Assembly (NCBI RefSeq): GCF_041146795.1
Contig: NC_135169.1
Span: forward strand, 63,922,119-63,986,118
Length of the DNA stretch: 64,000 nucleotides
Source of the DNA: Maylandia zebra
Lineage: Eukaryota; Chordata; Actinopteri; Cichliformes; Cichlidae
Direction: 5' to 3'
Under the pieces are notes generated by a model, which did not search any database, was not told the origin of the DNA, and was given only the letters and a program-made list of their open reading frames with translations. How positions within the stretch are numbered: the stretch's first letter is position 1; the number at the start of each line of letters is the position of its first letter. Positions 33,530 through 46,064 of this stretch are shown here, one piece after another. The position numbers and the translations under genes were made by a program.

Positions 33530-35369
33530 GGCCTGTGCTCATCACGTGGATAGAAAACACTCTGACACCATTCTGGAGGTCTGATGGGACTCTGACCAAA
33601 ACACAGATGAAATAAAACTTGTGGCTGGAGCTTTTAAAATGACTTTTTCACCTCATAGATTAATGCTCATGATTGCATGTTAGCAAGACAGCATCTCCCC
33701 AAGGTGAAACTCTCAGGAGACATTTACTCTTAAACTGTAATCTGGTTGAGACTACTTGAGGAGATCTTAGTAGCGAGTATGTGGATTTAGTCTCTTCACC
33801 AACAGCAGACAGACCCATGCCAAGAAAGCAGACATGTTCTCAAAGAAAGCCGAGAGCAGAGATTGGAAAAAGCTAAAAAGAAAAAGCTGCAGCTCCAGAC
33901 GACTATCTGCCTGTAAGGCTGAAAAAGTCCAGTTACGCTCTATTTTGGAAAAGCTCCCAGTTTTGGTAACCTGGACTTTTATTTCCCCTCTTCTGCTACA
34001 GATGTTGACTGTGACCTCAGAGGCCAACTGGACCACACAGCTGCAGCAGGAGTGAGGGAGAGGAGTCTTCATCCAGCTTCAAAGAAAACATCCAGGTAAA
34101 GTGACGTGGATCAGCGGATAAAGTCGTCTCCACTTTCAAAGGAGATCCTCTGAGAGAGAGACGCTCTGAGCCATTTTAGCCTCAAATTATAGGACTTTAT
34201 AGTACAGCAACACTTTTAAAGGACAAAAATAACATAAACTGTGACTGTAATACAAACAAAGTATTGCATGTGTTTTTAAAAGTGTTCCTCCGATGGGCAG
34301 GATATCACTATTAGACTGTCCCACCAGCCAACTTCAACAAGAGACCACAGCAGCATTCAGTGATCAGCACAGATGTTCCTCTAACACTCAGCATCTGATC
34401 CCTGTTGGTCTGTGTGCTTCTGCTTTTGCTCAGTTAGAAACCCTGCAGCAACCCGACCCAAAACTGTGTCTTCTTGTTGGCCTCAACGTTGAAGTGTCAA
34501 ACGTCCAACATCTGGAAAGGAAACCACGCCAGTGTACTGTGATGTTTCACCAACATGTGGCAGACGCTGGTCCTGCCTTTCATGCTGACATCAGCAGAGA
34601 GCCCCGCCTACCTCAAAGCCTCCCCTGTCATGTATTGATCAGGATGATTATGAAGATGAGCGAGTGCAAATAAGACTGTAAAAGTCCACGAGCAGAATGT
34701 TTGGATGCTTTCTAATGATTCATGAATATCATGAGAGTGTTTGTGTGTTTTGTCTTTTCTTTGCTGACGTTTGTTACTAACAAAGACAATTTACGCTCTG
34801 TGTGTGTTTTCATCCTTACCAGCCGCACTCTGACTGCAATGAAGGAAACAAACTGTAGAAATCGTCGACTCAGTGACTTCATAAAATATTGAAGTGGTTC
34901 AGGTAGAGCCAGTTTTTAAATGACCATGAACACTGAGCGTATTGTATCTGTACAGCATGTTTTTCTATTAGGCAGATTTGTAACAGAGGCCTTGCTCTCA
35001 GTAAGTTTGAAATCCTTTTCTGATTTATTTTGTAATCTCTGATCTTTGTGTATCCTGCTCAGTTTGCATGCTGCCTGTAGGAGTTTCTGTCTTTGTATTT
35101 GAAGATAATTCATTGAATATACTCAGCTGCTTCCCTTTGGTGCCTCACACATCACTGAAGTTTTTCAGTGCCCAGTTATTTGTTTTTAATAGCTGTTTGA
35201 ATTCTCTGTATGTTTGACCCTGTAGACTGTTTAATGGACTGCTCGTCTTCCTGTTTGTAACCACTGCCTGTTTAGGACTAAAGATTTGGATTTTTGACTT
35301 TAACACAGCCTCTGCGTGTCGTCCCTTTGTGTCCTCGTCCTCTGTGAATGTGCCACAGATGTTTCCATG
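33530..35369. other. intergenic, no recognised gene
   Basis: Short open frames at 33834-34055 and 34293-34673 have no recognised motif and no clear splice context. The downstream part is AT-rich. Nothing further can be supported. Confidence 0.4.
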
Positions 35370-35377
35370 ATAATAAC

Positions 35378-37126
35378 TAGAGATGGACCGATCCGATATT
35401 ACCTATCGGTCCGATACTGACCTAAATTACTGGATCGGATATCGGAGAAAAATAAAAAATGTAATCTGATCCATTAAATATCACGAAAGCACCTCACGCA
35501 ACACGCTGTAACACGCCTCAGAACGTTAGCACGTCGGAGCAGTATGCATCACGTGATAGAGCGGCTGTGGCATGCGGGACCTGTCGGTGGTCTGGATAGC
35601 ATGTGGAGCTTCGCTAGCAACCTGGCATTTCATCTCCGACAAAGTTATCCCCAAGAGAAGTAAAGCAAGTGTGTAAGTCCATCTCTGAATGTTTGTAAAG
35701 CATTCCTGCGTTAAGCTTAACAAACGATATATGGAGCGACTGCCTCTCGCTCTCCGGCTGCTACTTCAATCGTGAAACTGATTAAATGATCAGCTGATCG
35801 GCTTTTCTGTCGCGAGTCCGTCTCTCTTGTTTGTTTTTGGCCCACTTTGCACCAGAAAGAGGAAACCAGCGGCTGAACAACAGCAGCACATTTAAGCTTG
35901 ATAAGCTGTTGTTAGAATTTATTTAATATTACTTTGTACGCCAGGATCCTTTTCTACGTAGCTGACGGCTGGTAACTGTTGTAACAGCGGTCTGGCGAGG
36001 AAGGAGCGGCTAGCCGGTGTGGAGGTGTGGAGGTTAGCCGGATAACACGGAGCCAGTCGGTTAGATCCAATAACAGACCTTTATTCGCCGTCAGCAACAT
36101 TACACTTTATAAGCCAGGTCTCCTCGGCTGTACTCGTCCGAACCTACATACGCGGGGATTGGTACCGCCAGCGCCAGCTTGTCACAACAGTAAGTAAGGT
36201 GTTTTCTTGGAGCATGGAACATGGGCAGCATGGAATGGCTGCCGCTAACAACTCACACACCCACTAGGAGACCCCCACAGCTACTACAATAGTTGGGCAA
36301 CCCCCCCTAGTGGTGCTATAACCCAAAAGGTTTGTTACACTGTGCAGGGGCGGATCTAGCAAAGTTTAGCCAGGGGGGCCGATAGGGCATTAACTGGGAA
36401 AAGGGGGCACAAAGACATACTTTTCTTTCTTATTCTCATTTAAAATGTCGAGCTTTTAATAAATAATTATCTGACACCCAAAGTTTTAATTTGATGTAAA
36501 ATGAATAGAAGTCAATTACTGTATATAGTGACTATTAAGTCTAATATATATACCAATACCCTAGTAAGCTATAGTACTTTTTACTTTGGGAAGGTACCAT
36601 CTGTGCAGTCTGCAATTTTGTTGAAGAAAGATGTTGAATCTATTTAATATTTCTTGAAAAGTAATTGATTTCTGTGCATTTTTTTTCACACTGCATCAAA
36701 TTAAGGTTGATTACGTCGATTAAGCATCATGAGGTGGCGCGTGAGGGGTGGTTCCCTATTTTTTATTTATTTATTTTTGTTGTTGCTGGGAGTTGGAACC
36801 CTATTAGTTAGGTTGCTTAATATTTACGCTAAGTACTCTTTAAAATACCAGAATAGGGAGGATGGTGTAGGTCTAAGTTTATTAGATTGATCAGTATTGC
36901 TGAACTATGAAATATTTTTTTTGTATACAGGTATAACAGAATAGCTTTAGTGTAGTTGTTGTTTTAAACTTGAGTATGAACTTGCAGACTTTCAAAATGC
37001 AGCAAGATATTTTAAAAAACAGTTTTGTTGATTAAAAAACACTATATCGGATTCATATCGGTATCGGCAGATATCCAAATTTATGATATCGGTATCGGAC
37101 ATAAAAGTGGTATCGTGCCATCTCTA
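35378..37126. mobile_element. nonautonomous hAT-type transposon with perfect 8-bp target duplication
   Basis: The left end is TAGAGATGGACCGATCCGAT; the right end reversed is TAGAGATGGCACGATACCAC. Both are flanked by the identical octamer ATAATAAC (35370-35377 and 37127-37134), the target-site length of hAT elements. Internal ATCGG-rich blocks near each end (GATATCGG, GGTATCGG) are subterminal repeats. No transposase frame is left. A solo LTR is nested at 35980-36339, and GCAGGGGCGGATCTAGCAAA near 36344 recalls another fish repeat end. Confidence 0.88.
35980..36339 (-). repeat. solo LTR nested in the hAT element
   Basis: A 360-bp segment starts TGTAACAGCGG and ends GGTTTGTTACA, flanked by CTGT at 35976-35979 and 36340-36343. 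In minus orientation TTATAAAG precedes GAATAAAGG, giving a possible TATA box and polyadenylation signal. No internal retroelement sequence remains, as expected after LTR-LTR recombination. A 4-bp duplication is short but within the gypsy range. Confidence 0.65.
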
Positions 37127-37134
37127 ATAATAAC

Positions 37135-39199
37135 ACAGCTTTCCCACAGTGGCTTGCAGCAGCATTTATTCACAGCACATTTGAGAAAGGTTCAGATTAA
37201 CTCGATGAGTTTATATTCAGAATTATTCTGACAGTGGGCCACTGTGAATTGTGATCTTTCATCAGGTCAATGTTTAAGTTCAGTATTTCAAAGCAGGAGC
37301 TATGAACAGTCATCATGTTGGCATTATTGATTGCAGTTATGTTGATTGCAGTTATTTACATCAGACTTCTTCTCTGAGATAAGAGCACCATTTGTGGGAA
37401 AGATGACAGTATTTCCAGGCTGGATGCTGTTTGCAGGGAGAACTGAATGAAAGTCTCCTGCACCTCAGCGCTGAGGTCCACACCTGTGAACACAGATGAG
37501 GTCAATCTGCTGCAGCACGTAGAGCTTTACTGATCAGCAGGTTCAAAGGATTCAGCAGAGCGTAGAGTCAGAGCTAAATGCCACATCACCATAGAGTTTG
37601 TTAACAACAGCTTTCTTTGCCCTTTGTCTCGATGGACTGAATCAGGGATACTCGTCATACTTCACCTCAACCACGTCACTGAGAGACCCCAGCCTGACAC
37701 AGCAGCAGAGATGATGAAAGCAGAAACAGCAAACAGATGCTTCAGTTGTGTTTCTCTCTGTGTGTGCGCTCACGCCCACTTGTGTGTGTGAACTTTCCAC
37801 GTACCTCAGCTTGTTTCTCCAACATGAGCCATCAGGGCTGAAAAACATCACTAACACATGAATTCTTTCTCTTTTTGTTATCACCTGTGATCATGTGTCT
37901 CATGTTTCTGTCATTCACCAGTTCTTGTATAGTTACGTATAACTAGACTTCTGTGGGACGTAAATGATTGTTTTGTATGCAGATCTGTACAAAGGATGTA
38001 AACACTTGATTACAAAGGAGATCTCAGCTGTGTTGTGATGGATGGACTTCAACGTATTTGTTAAAAAAGAGAATAAAGCAAAGTGTTTTAGCTGTTTGGG
38101 AGTTTTTGTTTGATTCGATTCAGTTTTATTTCTATGGAGTCAAATAATAACAAAGGCTCTAGAACAGCCCTGAGTTTGTCCAGGTGACACTCCTCTGAAG
38201 AACAAAGACAAAGAGGAAGAAGGGGATTCGTTTTCAAGTCTTGTTTCTTTCAAAATAAAAGCTGAAATGTTTTGGAAGCATGATAATATTTCAGCCAGGA
38301 TGCCGTCTCCAAGGAGACCTGCACCTCAGCGCTGAGCTCCACATCACGCCCTGTGAAAGCACAGATATAAATCTGCTGCAGTGAGAAGAACTTTACCCAA
38401 CACAAGTGTAGAAGTAGACATTTGACTTTACCTACAACCTGTTAACAACAAAGCTTTCATTGCCTCTGTTGTTGATGTCATGTAGGACTAATCATACTTC
38501 ACATCAGCCATGCACACGTCAGAGGATCTCCAGGCTTTCAGTAATAAAGCCAAGCAGATGATGTGAACATAGCAATAGTAAAACATGCATCATAATCAGC
38601 TGTATGTGTCGACTATGTGGCACCTCAGTCTTGTTGGCATGAAGAAAAGTTGTGTAACATGTAGCATAAGGGCTGCAAAGACATCATGTAGACAGCAGTC
38701 GTCTGTTAGTCGTAACGTATCTCCTGTTAAAGAGTTAAATGTGCGTTCTCCATCTCTGTCCTCTCACAGCTCGCCGTATACCAACTCCAGCTGTCGTAAC
38801 CATGGCTGTGCCCATCAACACGCTGAAGCTGAGACACCACCCGTCACTATGGCGACTCCAATAGGGTTACCTGTCAGCTGTGGACGCATGAAAGGAAAAC
38901 AGCAGAAACACAGACATGTTTACTGGAACATTTCCTATTGACAGCTTTATGGAAAAGTGGGTTTAAACACTTTTCTATGTTTTATTTTGTTTATTTATGG
39001 ATTTATTGTGAAAGGAATTTCAAAGGTTTAATTTGACCTTTCCCCTGTTTTTCATACAGACTGGAGACGAATGGATGGTGCTTTCTTTGTTTGTCTAAAG
39101 ATAATGAATAAAACTCTACAGACATCTTAAACCACCCTCCTTTCTATATATTTTGTTATATAAATGGAAAGTATATAAGACACAAACTGAGCTTATATG
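37135..39199. other. intergenic with a degenerate tandem duplication
   Basis: Segments at about 37420-37710 and 38285-38545 are diverged copies of each other. Shared blocks are CTGCACCTCAGCGCTGAG, AATCTGCTGCAG, TTTGTTAACAACA/CTGTTAACAACA and CATACTTCAC. On the minus strand both contain an open stretch reading LSAEVQ after an acceptor-like CACAG, so they may be relics of a duplicated exon. No family is recognised. Confidence 0.4.
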
Positions 39200-39650
39200 A
39201 TACTAAGGACCCTGGAGGTCAGTCCACCTTTATAATTCAGCACAGCCTGGAGTCTCTTAGTCAAGCTTGTTTGTGTTTTCTGTGAGGAAGTTTTCAGCAG
39301 CAGCTCTTTTCTTGGATGTTGGTTCCCTTTGTTTCCATCCTCTGTTAAGATGTTTCAGTAATGTTGAGGTCTGGGGAGGCCAATCCATGGCTGACGTCCT
39401 GTGATGCTGCATTAGCAGTTTGTTCATAGTGAAAAATGAAGCCACTGCCAATCAGACATTTGCACAGTGGATCAACTTCTGATGGTACTGTCCTGAATTC
39501 CACACCTATAATATGTTTGCACATCCTGATGAATATGTGCAGCTGATTTTCAGTCCAGTTCCTGTGTGACAGACGCCAGTCTTTCTGCCTGTGTCCTTCC
39601 TTAACAATAGAGCCATCCTTCCACTGAGACTGTTTCTGATGAGGCTTCAC
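39200..39650 (-). pseudogene. decayed Tc1/mariner-type transposase
   Basis: Minus-strand frames read GSGFIFHYEQTANAA, then SPDLNITE and MDWPPQTS in overlapping frames. REPTSKK and LQAVLNYKGG-like blocks follow toward 39210. The order matches the C-terminal catalytic half of fish Tc1-like transposases, where W-P-x-x-S-P-D-L-N-x-x-E carries the last catalytic residue. Multiple frameshifts and stops make it inactive. Terminal repeats were not found. Confidence 0.6.
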
Positions 39651-41935
39651 TGAGCAGTAGATGGATCCCTCAGCTCATCTAATCGTCCTATTTCTAACAC
39701 ATGACTGTCAGAAACTGTTAATCTGCTGCAGCTCTTTAACTCCTCCACTTCTTTTTTTGTAATCTCTTAGTTTCCTCATCTTTTAAGGTGGCACTGCACA
39801 CCAGATCCAAAGTCAACATGCTGTTATATAATGGAGTTGAACCTGTAATGGAGTTTGATTTAAACCAATCAGCAATTAAGTGAATGATGATGAGCAAAGA
39901 TGGTGGAGGTGGTGGATGAAGACCCGGACAGCTGTGGTTGGCTCCTCGTATAGAGCAGAGTGAGGTTGTGTTTGCACATTATTATAAAACCATGTTCACC
40001 ATATATTTTAGCTGCAGACAATAACATTATTTCTTTGCTGTGGTGATTTTATTCCACTTTGGTGAAATGGAAAACCATCATTTCTTGCTGTAATTCACAC
40101 ATTATTCCAAGAGCCTCAACACAAGCCTTGTAGTCCGACCATATATAGACAAATCAATAGTTGTGTTTGTAACAGCTCATGAACATGAATCGTTCCACAT
40201 TACTTTAAAATCATTGTAAACTAAACTGGAATAAATGAGTGTTTATATATAGTTTTGTCTCAGCTGTTCATACACAGTGTTTCAGTTCTTATCAGAGTCC
40301 CACCGTCTCACTGTGGTGAACCTTTAGCTCTGTTGTAAGCGTGTTGTTAGACCAGGTTTCCCTCATTTAAAAATAATCTCTCATTAGAAATGGACATGAT
40401 GTCTAAGACATAGAAATGCTTATTATGGGTTCACTTGATGTCACTGAAAAGATGCACATGGGTAACGTGCAGGCCATCCAGCTCCGAGGTTTATCTCCTC
40501 ACCTCGAGTCTGCGACACTCTCTCCGTGTCCTCTCAGATAAGGGCGCGCACATTTCTGCACCATCTTCTAAATTACAAAGAGCGATTCACAAAACAGAAG
40601 CTCACAAAACACTCATCACAAACCAAAAATGGCTCCACTGAGCGTCAAACTATCACCAGAATTTACTGATAATCTAAAGACTCACAGAACTCATTTTGTC
40701 TCATTTTGTCTTAGTTTGAGACATAAGTGCATGATCATAATACTGTGTAGTTAGATGAGACAGAGCTGATGCTTGCTCTTAATTATCCTCTTCATGTTTC
40801 CCGAGCCTCAGCAGTGGAAGCTACCATGGATAGAAAGACTATGACTCATCTTAAATCTCAAATCTTTGTCTCCAAAGAGCTGCTGATGTGTCCGATATGA
40901 TCCACAAGCTTAAACTAGGATTATAAGTGTGTGCAGTGATGTGTGTGAAACCTCTGAGGACTCACACGTGTGTGCTTCAGCCCACACACACATATGAAGC
41001 ACTGCGACCTCACACAGAAGTGTTTTACACATCCAACCTGAATCCTGATCATTTCTACAGTTTATTAAGTTCAGCTTCACCTGAACATCAGTGATGAAGC
41101 TGCTCTGACTCCATCACAGCTCACAGCTGTTGGAATGAGTCAAACAATGAAGAAGGTTCAGAAACAGCTGATGATTTTACAGAAACATGATGCAAACATG
41201 AAAATGGACACATGATTTTTTATTAACAGACACCGTTTATGTTTCACTGTGCATGACGTCATCAACACTGACACCAGGGGGCGCTCATCACCAGCCTGAG
41301 GAAGTGTGATAATGGGGGGAGACGCAGTGTTGTGTGTACTACAGTCGGACAGAAGGAAAAACTTCCTCCTGAAAACATTTTCATCCTTCCCAAAAGTGTT
41401 TGAGTCAAATGTTACAAATATATAAATACAATAAAACACAGGGTCTTACATAAAATTAGTGATGCAGTTGTGCACTGAGCACCTTCCTCAGATGAGTCCA
41501 GCTGCTGAACACATTAACATCTGTATGTAAATGTAGCCGAGAACCAACCTGAGCACTGCTGGGAAAATACAAAGGCAACCATCAAAGTGCTGTATTATCT
41601 TATTTATGTTGAATGTTGACTTAGATCCACACCACGATTTATGAAATTATAGAACTAAAATAACAACAATCGTCTGCTTCTTTAAAATTTCTTTCATTAC
41701 ATCAAACCAGTGAAAACTGAAAAAAACAAAGAGCTGTTAGCATGTTTAGACCAACTTTGAGACAGAGACTGTAAAGTTCTGCACTTTAAATCCTGCCTGT
41801 GTTCCTGCAAATGATTCACACTGAAAGTATCTTAGTTTAGTATTGAGTGAGCCACAAAGCAGCCTGATAGCTTTAAAACAGTAAAAGTAAATGAAATTGA
41901 CAGTTTCAGTGTAGCTGGATCTATTATTGGGGGGT
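39651..41935. other. intergenic, no recognised gene
   Basis: Only short frames without recognised motifs. A TG/CA-rich stretch lies near 40925-41000. No transposon ends identified. Confidence 0.4.
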
Positions 41936-42125
41936 CATGACCCCCGTAACCCCGCCTGGTCCTGAGGTCAAATCCACCATCTTTGTTTCAGTGCTTCATG
42001 TTCTCTCGTGTTTGTGTGCGTCCTCTCCGGTACTCCGGCTTCCTCCCACAGTCCAAACACATGCAGTTAGTGGGGTCAGGTTAGCTGTGAGTGGTTGTGT
42101 CTCTGTGTTATTCCACCTTAATAAA
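41936..42125 (+). repeat. interspersed repeat fragment (LINE/SINE-like)
   Basis: CTCTCCGGTACTCCGGCTTC and CTCCCACAGTCCAAACACAT, then GTGAGTGGTTGTGTCTCTGT, resemble a widely dispersed fish retro-repeat. It is short and has no coding frame. Confidence 0.45.
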
Positions 42126-44438
42126 TGACTTCCTGTTAGCATGAAGTGCTTCTGTAGGACTGATGTCATTTTCATGGTTGGATCATTTAAATGAAGCTGG
42201 ACTCAGATGCAGTAAATAAGCTGATTGATCATTAATGAATAAAGCTGGTCAAACACATCACGTGGACACATGTGATTGTGTGTTGTAGTATTGATCCCAA
42301 TGCTGGTATCAGTCCTGGATCAATAACACTGGATGGATGCGTTCAGCATGGAGCCCCTGAGCTGTGTTATAGACAAACATGGAAACTGACAGGTCTGTGT
42401 CATTCACAGTCTGTAACACTTCTAAACAACAGAGGCTGACCCAAGTGCCTCAGAGCCAGGCACGCTCACATCACAGCTCTCTAAATAAGCCAGTTTCAAA
42501 ATAAGAGCTGAAAGCTGTGTTTGCTTGTGTTAGCTCATTATTGTGGGGACTAACATTCAGTGATCATGTGTTCAGACTCATAATGATTACTCTCAGAAAT
42601 CCTGATCTTTGTATTTACTGTGTGTTGTGTTGGATCAATAACTGAGATTCATGGTATCACACAGCTGTGCTGCTGCTGATGTCAGCACATCTGGAACAAT
42701 ACGAGGTATCTGCTACCAGACTGAGCAGGACGTGAGACCTGTGGACTGTTTAAAGCTGTCCCTCCACAGCTCACTCAGACCTGATCCACACCTCAGTGAT
42801 ATTCTCTGACTTCCTCAGTAGAGACAGAAACCATTCAGATCTGGGACCATCAGCTGACTGATGATGTCACACAGACTGTGTTTTTCAGGAACAGTGATTC
42901 TGATGTGAGCCTGCTAGCTGACAGCAGACCTGATGAAAGCACATGTTCACATCTGTGAGGACAGACTGGACTCTTTGACTGCACCTTGGTTCTCCTCAGA
43001 GGTCTGTACAGGAGCATGTCCACCCCCACTGAAGATCTCAGTCACTGTGAAACATAGAAAGCTGCTTGTGTGGCCTCTGCCTCACATGTAGATACAGCTA
43101 CAGGTTTCTCTGTCAGTCAGACTGAAACAGTGTCCTGATGCTGCATCATTCAGCTCTGTGCCCCAGTCAGCATCACTGGGAGCTACCAGTGTTTCTGCCC
43201 TTTTCCTATAACACTACACTCAGCACAGGCTCAGCTGGTATCCAGTGTTGGACTTTGGCTTCAGCTGCTGTGATAGATCCTCTAACATAGATCAGCTCTG
43301 CTACATGTTGTTAGATAAGTGCAGCTGCTGTCATGTCCTGATGTTTCTCTGGCTCAGCAGCTTCTCCATCAGAGGTTCACATGGAGCTGATCCAGTATCT
43401 CCAGTAACTGTGTTCTGTGCCTCACTGGTTCATCCTTCTGTCTGTGTGACGTCAGTCAGATGTTGAAATTAAACTCTGTAATCTTCACTGTGTCACAGAG
43501 TTCAGTGAGTCCCGTTATTCACAGTATCAATCAGATCATCAGAGAACAGCTGATCAGCAATCAGTGGTGCCAACAGCGCCTCCTGTGGTGAGAGGATGCA
43601 ATAATGCAATGTAGCATTTTTCCACTCAACACTTGCAGTCATGGAAACTGTCTGTTGGATCTGTGTGACGTTGCTTTCTTGGTTAGAGTTCCTCACAAAT
43701 GTCCAGATGATTCTTCTAATGAGGCGTCGACCATGTTTGCAGCTCTTTGGAAGAAAACGTCGCCCTTTGCCATCCTTACTTTTCTTTGACTTCTTCAAAT
43801 GCAGCTGAACTCCAGCTGGTATTTTCTTGGACTTTGCAGCTGTTTCTGGTCATCAGTTCATTCCTGCAAACCTCTGAAGCTGAACAACAATGATGCTGCA
43901 TTGCTGGCTGATCCCAAAAGGTTGATTCTGTTCATCTGGACGTTTTCAGAAACGTTTGCTCACTGATCAGGTGACTTCTTCAGTCTCAGCTGACTGCAGC
44001 TTTACAACCTTACAAACAGCACATTTGCACAATGACTGAAAGCAGCAGCACCTGATATATATGATACTAATATAATACATATACATATATAATCCATACT
44101 AATGATGAAGGAACTGAGCTCACAGTCCATTGTTCATTCAGTGAACTACTCAGTTTATTTTGGGCCTCAGAAATGCTCACTCTGTTTGTACATCACTGTC
44201 AGCAATAGACTCATTCTGCTGTGTGGACAGGAACACATGTGACATCACTTCCTGTTTGTTTGTGACTGAAGAGGAAGAAGTTTACAAGGAATCATTTAGA
44301 AGAGTTTCAAACATCAACTGATTGAATCCATGAATCTGAAAACGTGTTTGTGAGTGAAAGAGACAGACATGTACAGACTGAACTATCTGTTCAACAGTCA
44401 GAGTGTTTCTGTAACAGGAGACACTCTTTACACTCCAC
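42126..44438. other. intergenic and probable 3' flank of the SPRY exon
   Basis: No gene recognised at 42126-44000. The part just left of 44439 lies downstream of the minus-strand SPRY stop codon and could be its 3' untranslated region. No clear polyadenylation signal was singled out. Confidence 0.4.
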
Positions 44439-44803
44439 TCAGCACAGGGACACTGAGGCACCACGAGACCAGAGTCTAAACCCAGGATAAAGAGTTTGAG
44501 TGAATGTGGTGTTGAAGGTGTGGAAGTGGATCAGAGTGTCAGAGGAGACTCTGTAGAAGGACAGAGTGCCAGCAGGACAGTCCACATACACTGCTGCTCT
44601 GTTAGAGACAGAGGAGGAGGAGGAGGAGGAGATGGATGTTTGTCTGTTATTGTGACAGACAAGATGGCGCTGGAGTGACGGCAGCCTTTCCAAGTAGCTC
44701 TGCAACACCGCACCTTTTTGTTAACTTTAACTTTTTAGACTAGGCTTTTCAAACTTTTTTTTCACCTTCCTCTACTTATACCTCTTAGATATAGCGATAC
44801 AAG

Positions 44804-46064
44804 ATGGATAATGCACTTTTTAAAACTTCTGGAACCAGTTCCTTCATCTATTCGAGAGCGGAGCTGCTGGCACTAAAAACAAAGGGACAGACCGGCATGC
44901 GACACAACATCCCGGCCGAGCTAAAGAGGAGCTACAGAGGCTGCAAAGCTGGAGCGAGGAGAGCGGATCACCGGAGGCGATTCAAACCATCAATCCCGAC
45001 AGTGATCATGGGCAACGTGAACTCGTTACAGAATAAGATTGACGAACTGTGCGCTCTGAACAACCACAGACTATACCGTGAGTGCAGCTTGTTTATCTTC
45101 ACGGAGACGTGGCTAACCGAGCTAACGCCGCAGGCTAACGTAGACCTATGCGGTTTCACACCCGTGAGAGCCGATAGGGACACGCAGGCCAGCGGAAAAA
45201 GCAGAGGTGGGGGACTCATTGTCTACGTTAACAACAGATACTGTAACCCTGGACACGTCTCCGTTAAAGTTTCGGTATGCCGTCCGGACCTGGAGCTGCT
45301 AGCTGTTAGCTTGCGGCCATATTATCTACCTCGGGAGTTCAGTCATGTGATCTGTGTGTGTGTTTACATCCCTCCGAGGGCCGACGCAACAGCTGCCTGT
45401 GAGAAAATACACACAGTCACAGCAAGACTTCAGACACAAAACCCCGAGGCTTTCATTATTATATCTGGAGACTTTAACCATGCCACACTGGACTCTACTC
45501 TGGCTGCTTTTCACCAGTTTGTGAATTGTCCCACAAGAAGCAACAGGACAATTGACCTACTGTATGCTAATGTGAGAGATGCATACAGAGCCACCCCCCT
45601 CCCCCCACTAGGGAAGTCAGACCACAACCTGGTTTACCTACAGCCACAATACACACCCCTCGTCCAAAGGCAGCCGGTCACAACGCGCTCCATCCGGAGA
45701 TGGACCCCAGAAAAGGAGGATGCTCTGAGGGACTGTTATGACACCACAGACTGGGATGTGCTCCTAAGCCCACATGGTGAGGACATAGAGGGGGCGACAC
45801 ACTGTCTTACAGACTACCTCAACTTTTGTGTGGACACGGTCGCCCCTGCTAAGACGGTACGGTGTTATCCTAATAACAAACCGTGGGTAACACAGGAAGT
45901 CAAAGCTGTCCTCAACATGAAGAAGAAGGCTTTCAGGAGCAAAGTGAAGGAGGAGATGAAGGCAGCACAGCGGGAGGTGAAACGCTGCCTGAGGGAAGCA
46001 AAGGACACCTACAGGAGGAAGGTGGAGCAGAAGTTGGAGAGGAACAAGGGAGGTCTGGAATGGT
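44804..46064 (+). pseudogene. Rex1/L2-type LINE: AP endonuclease part of ORF2
   Basis: It shows RSYRGCKAGAR, MGNVNSLQNKIDELCAL, FIFTETWLTEL, RGGGLIVYVNNRYC, CVYIPPRADATAA, IIISGDFNHATLD and GKSDHNLVYL, all blocks of the LINE endonuclease with catalytic Glu, Asp/Asn and Asp-His. The frame shifts near 46030-46060, where the reading must change to the reverse-transcriptase frame (KTITGHNTKK). The lysine-rich stretch before the shift (KVKEEMKAAQREVKRCLREA) is probably helical. Confidence 0.85.

Noticed and set aside
36340-36440. Possible second DNA transposon beginning GCAGGGGCGGATCTAGC
   Set aside because: It resembles a known fish repeat end, but no matching inverted end or target duplication was found, so it was not called separately.
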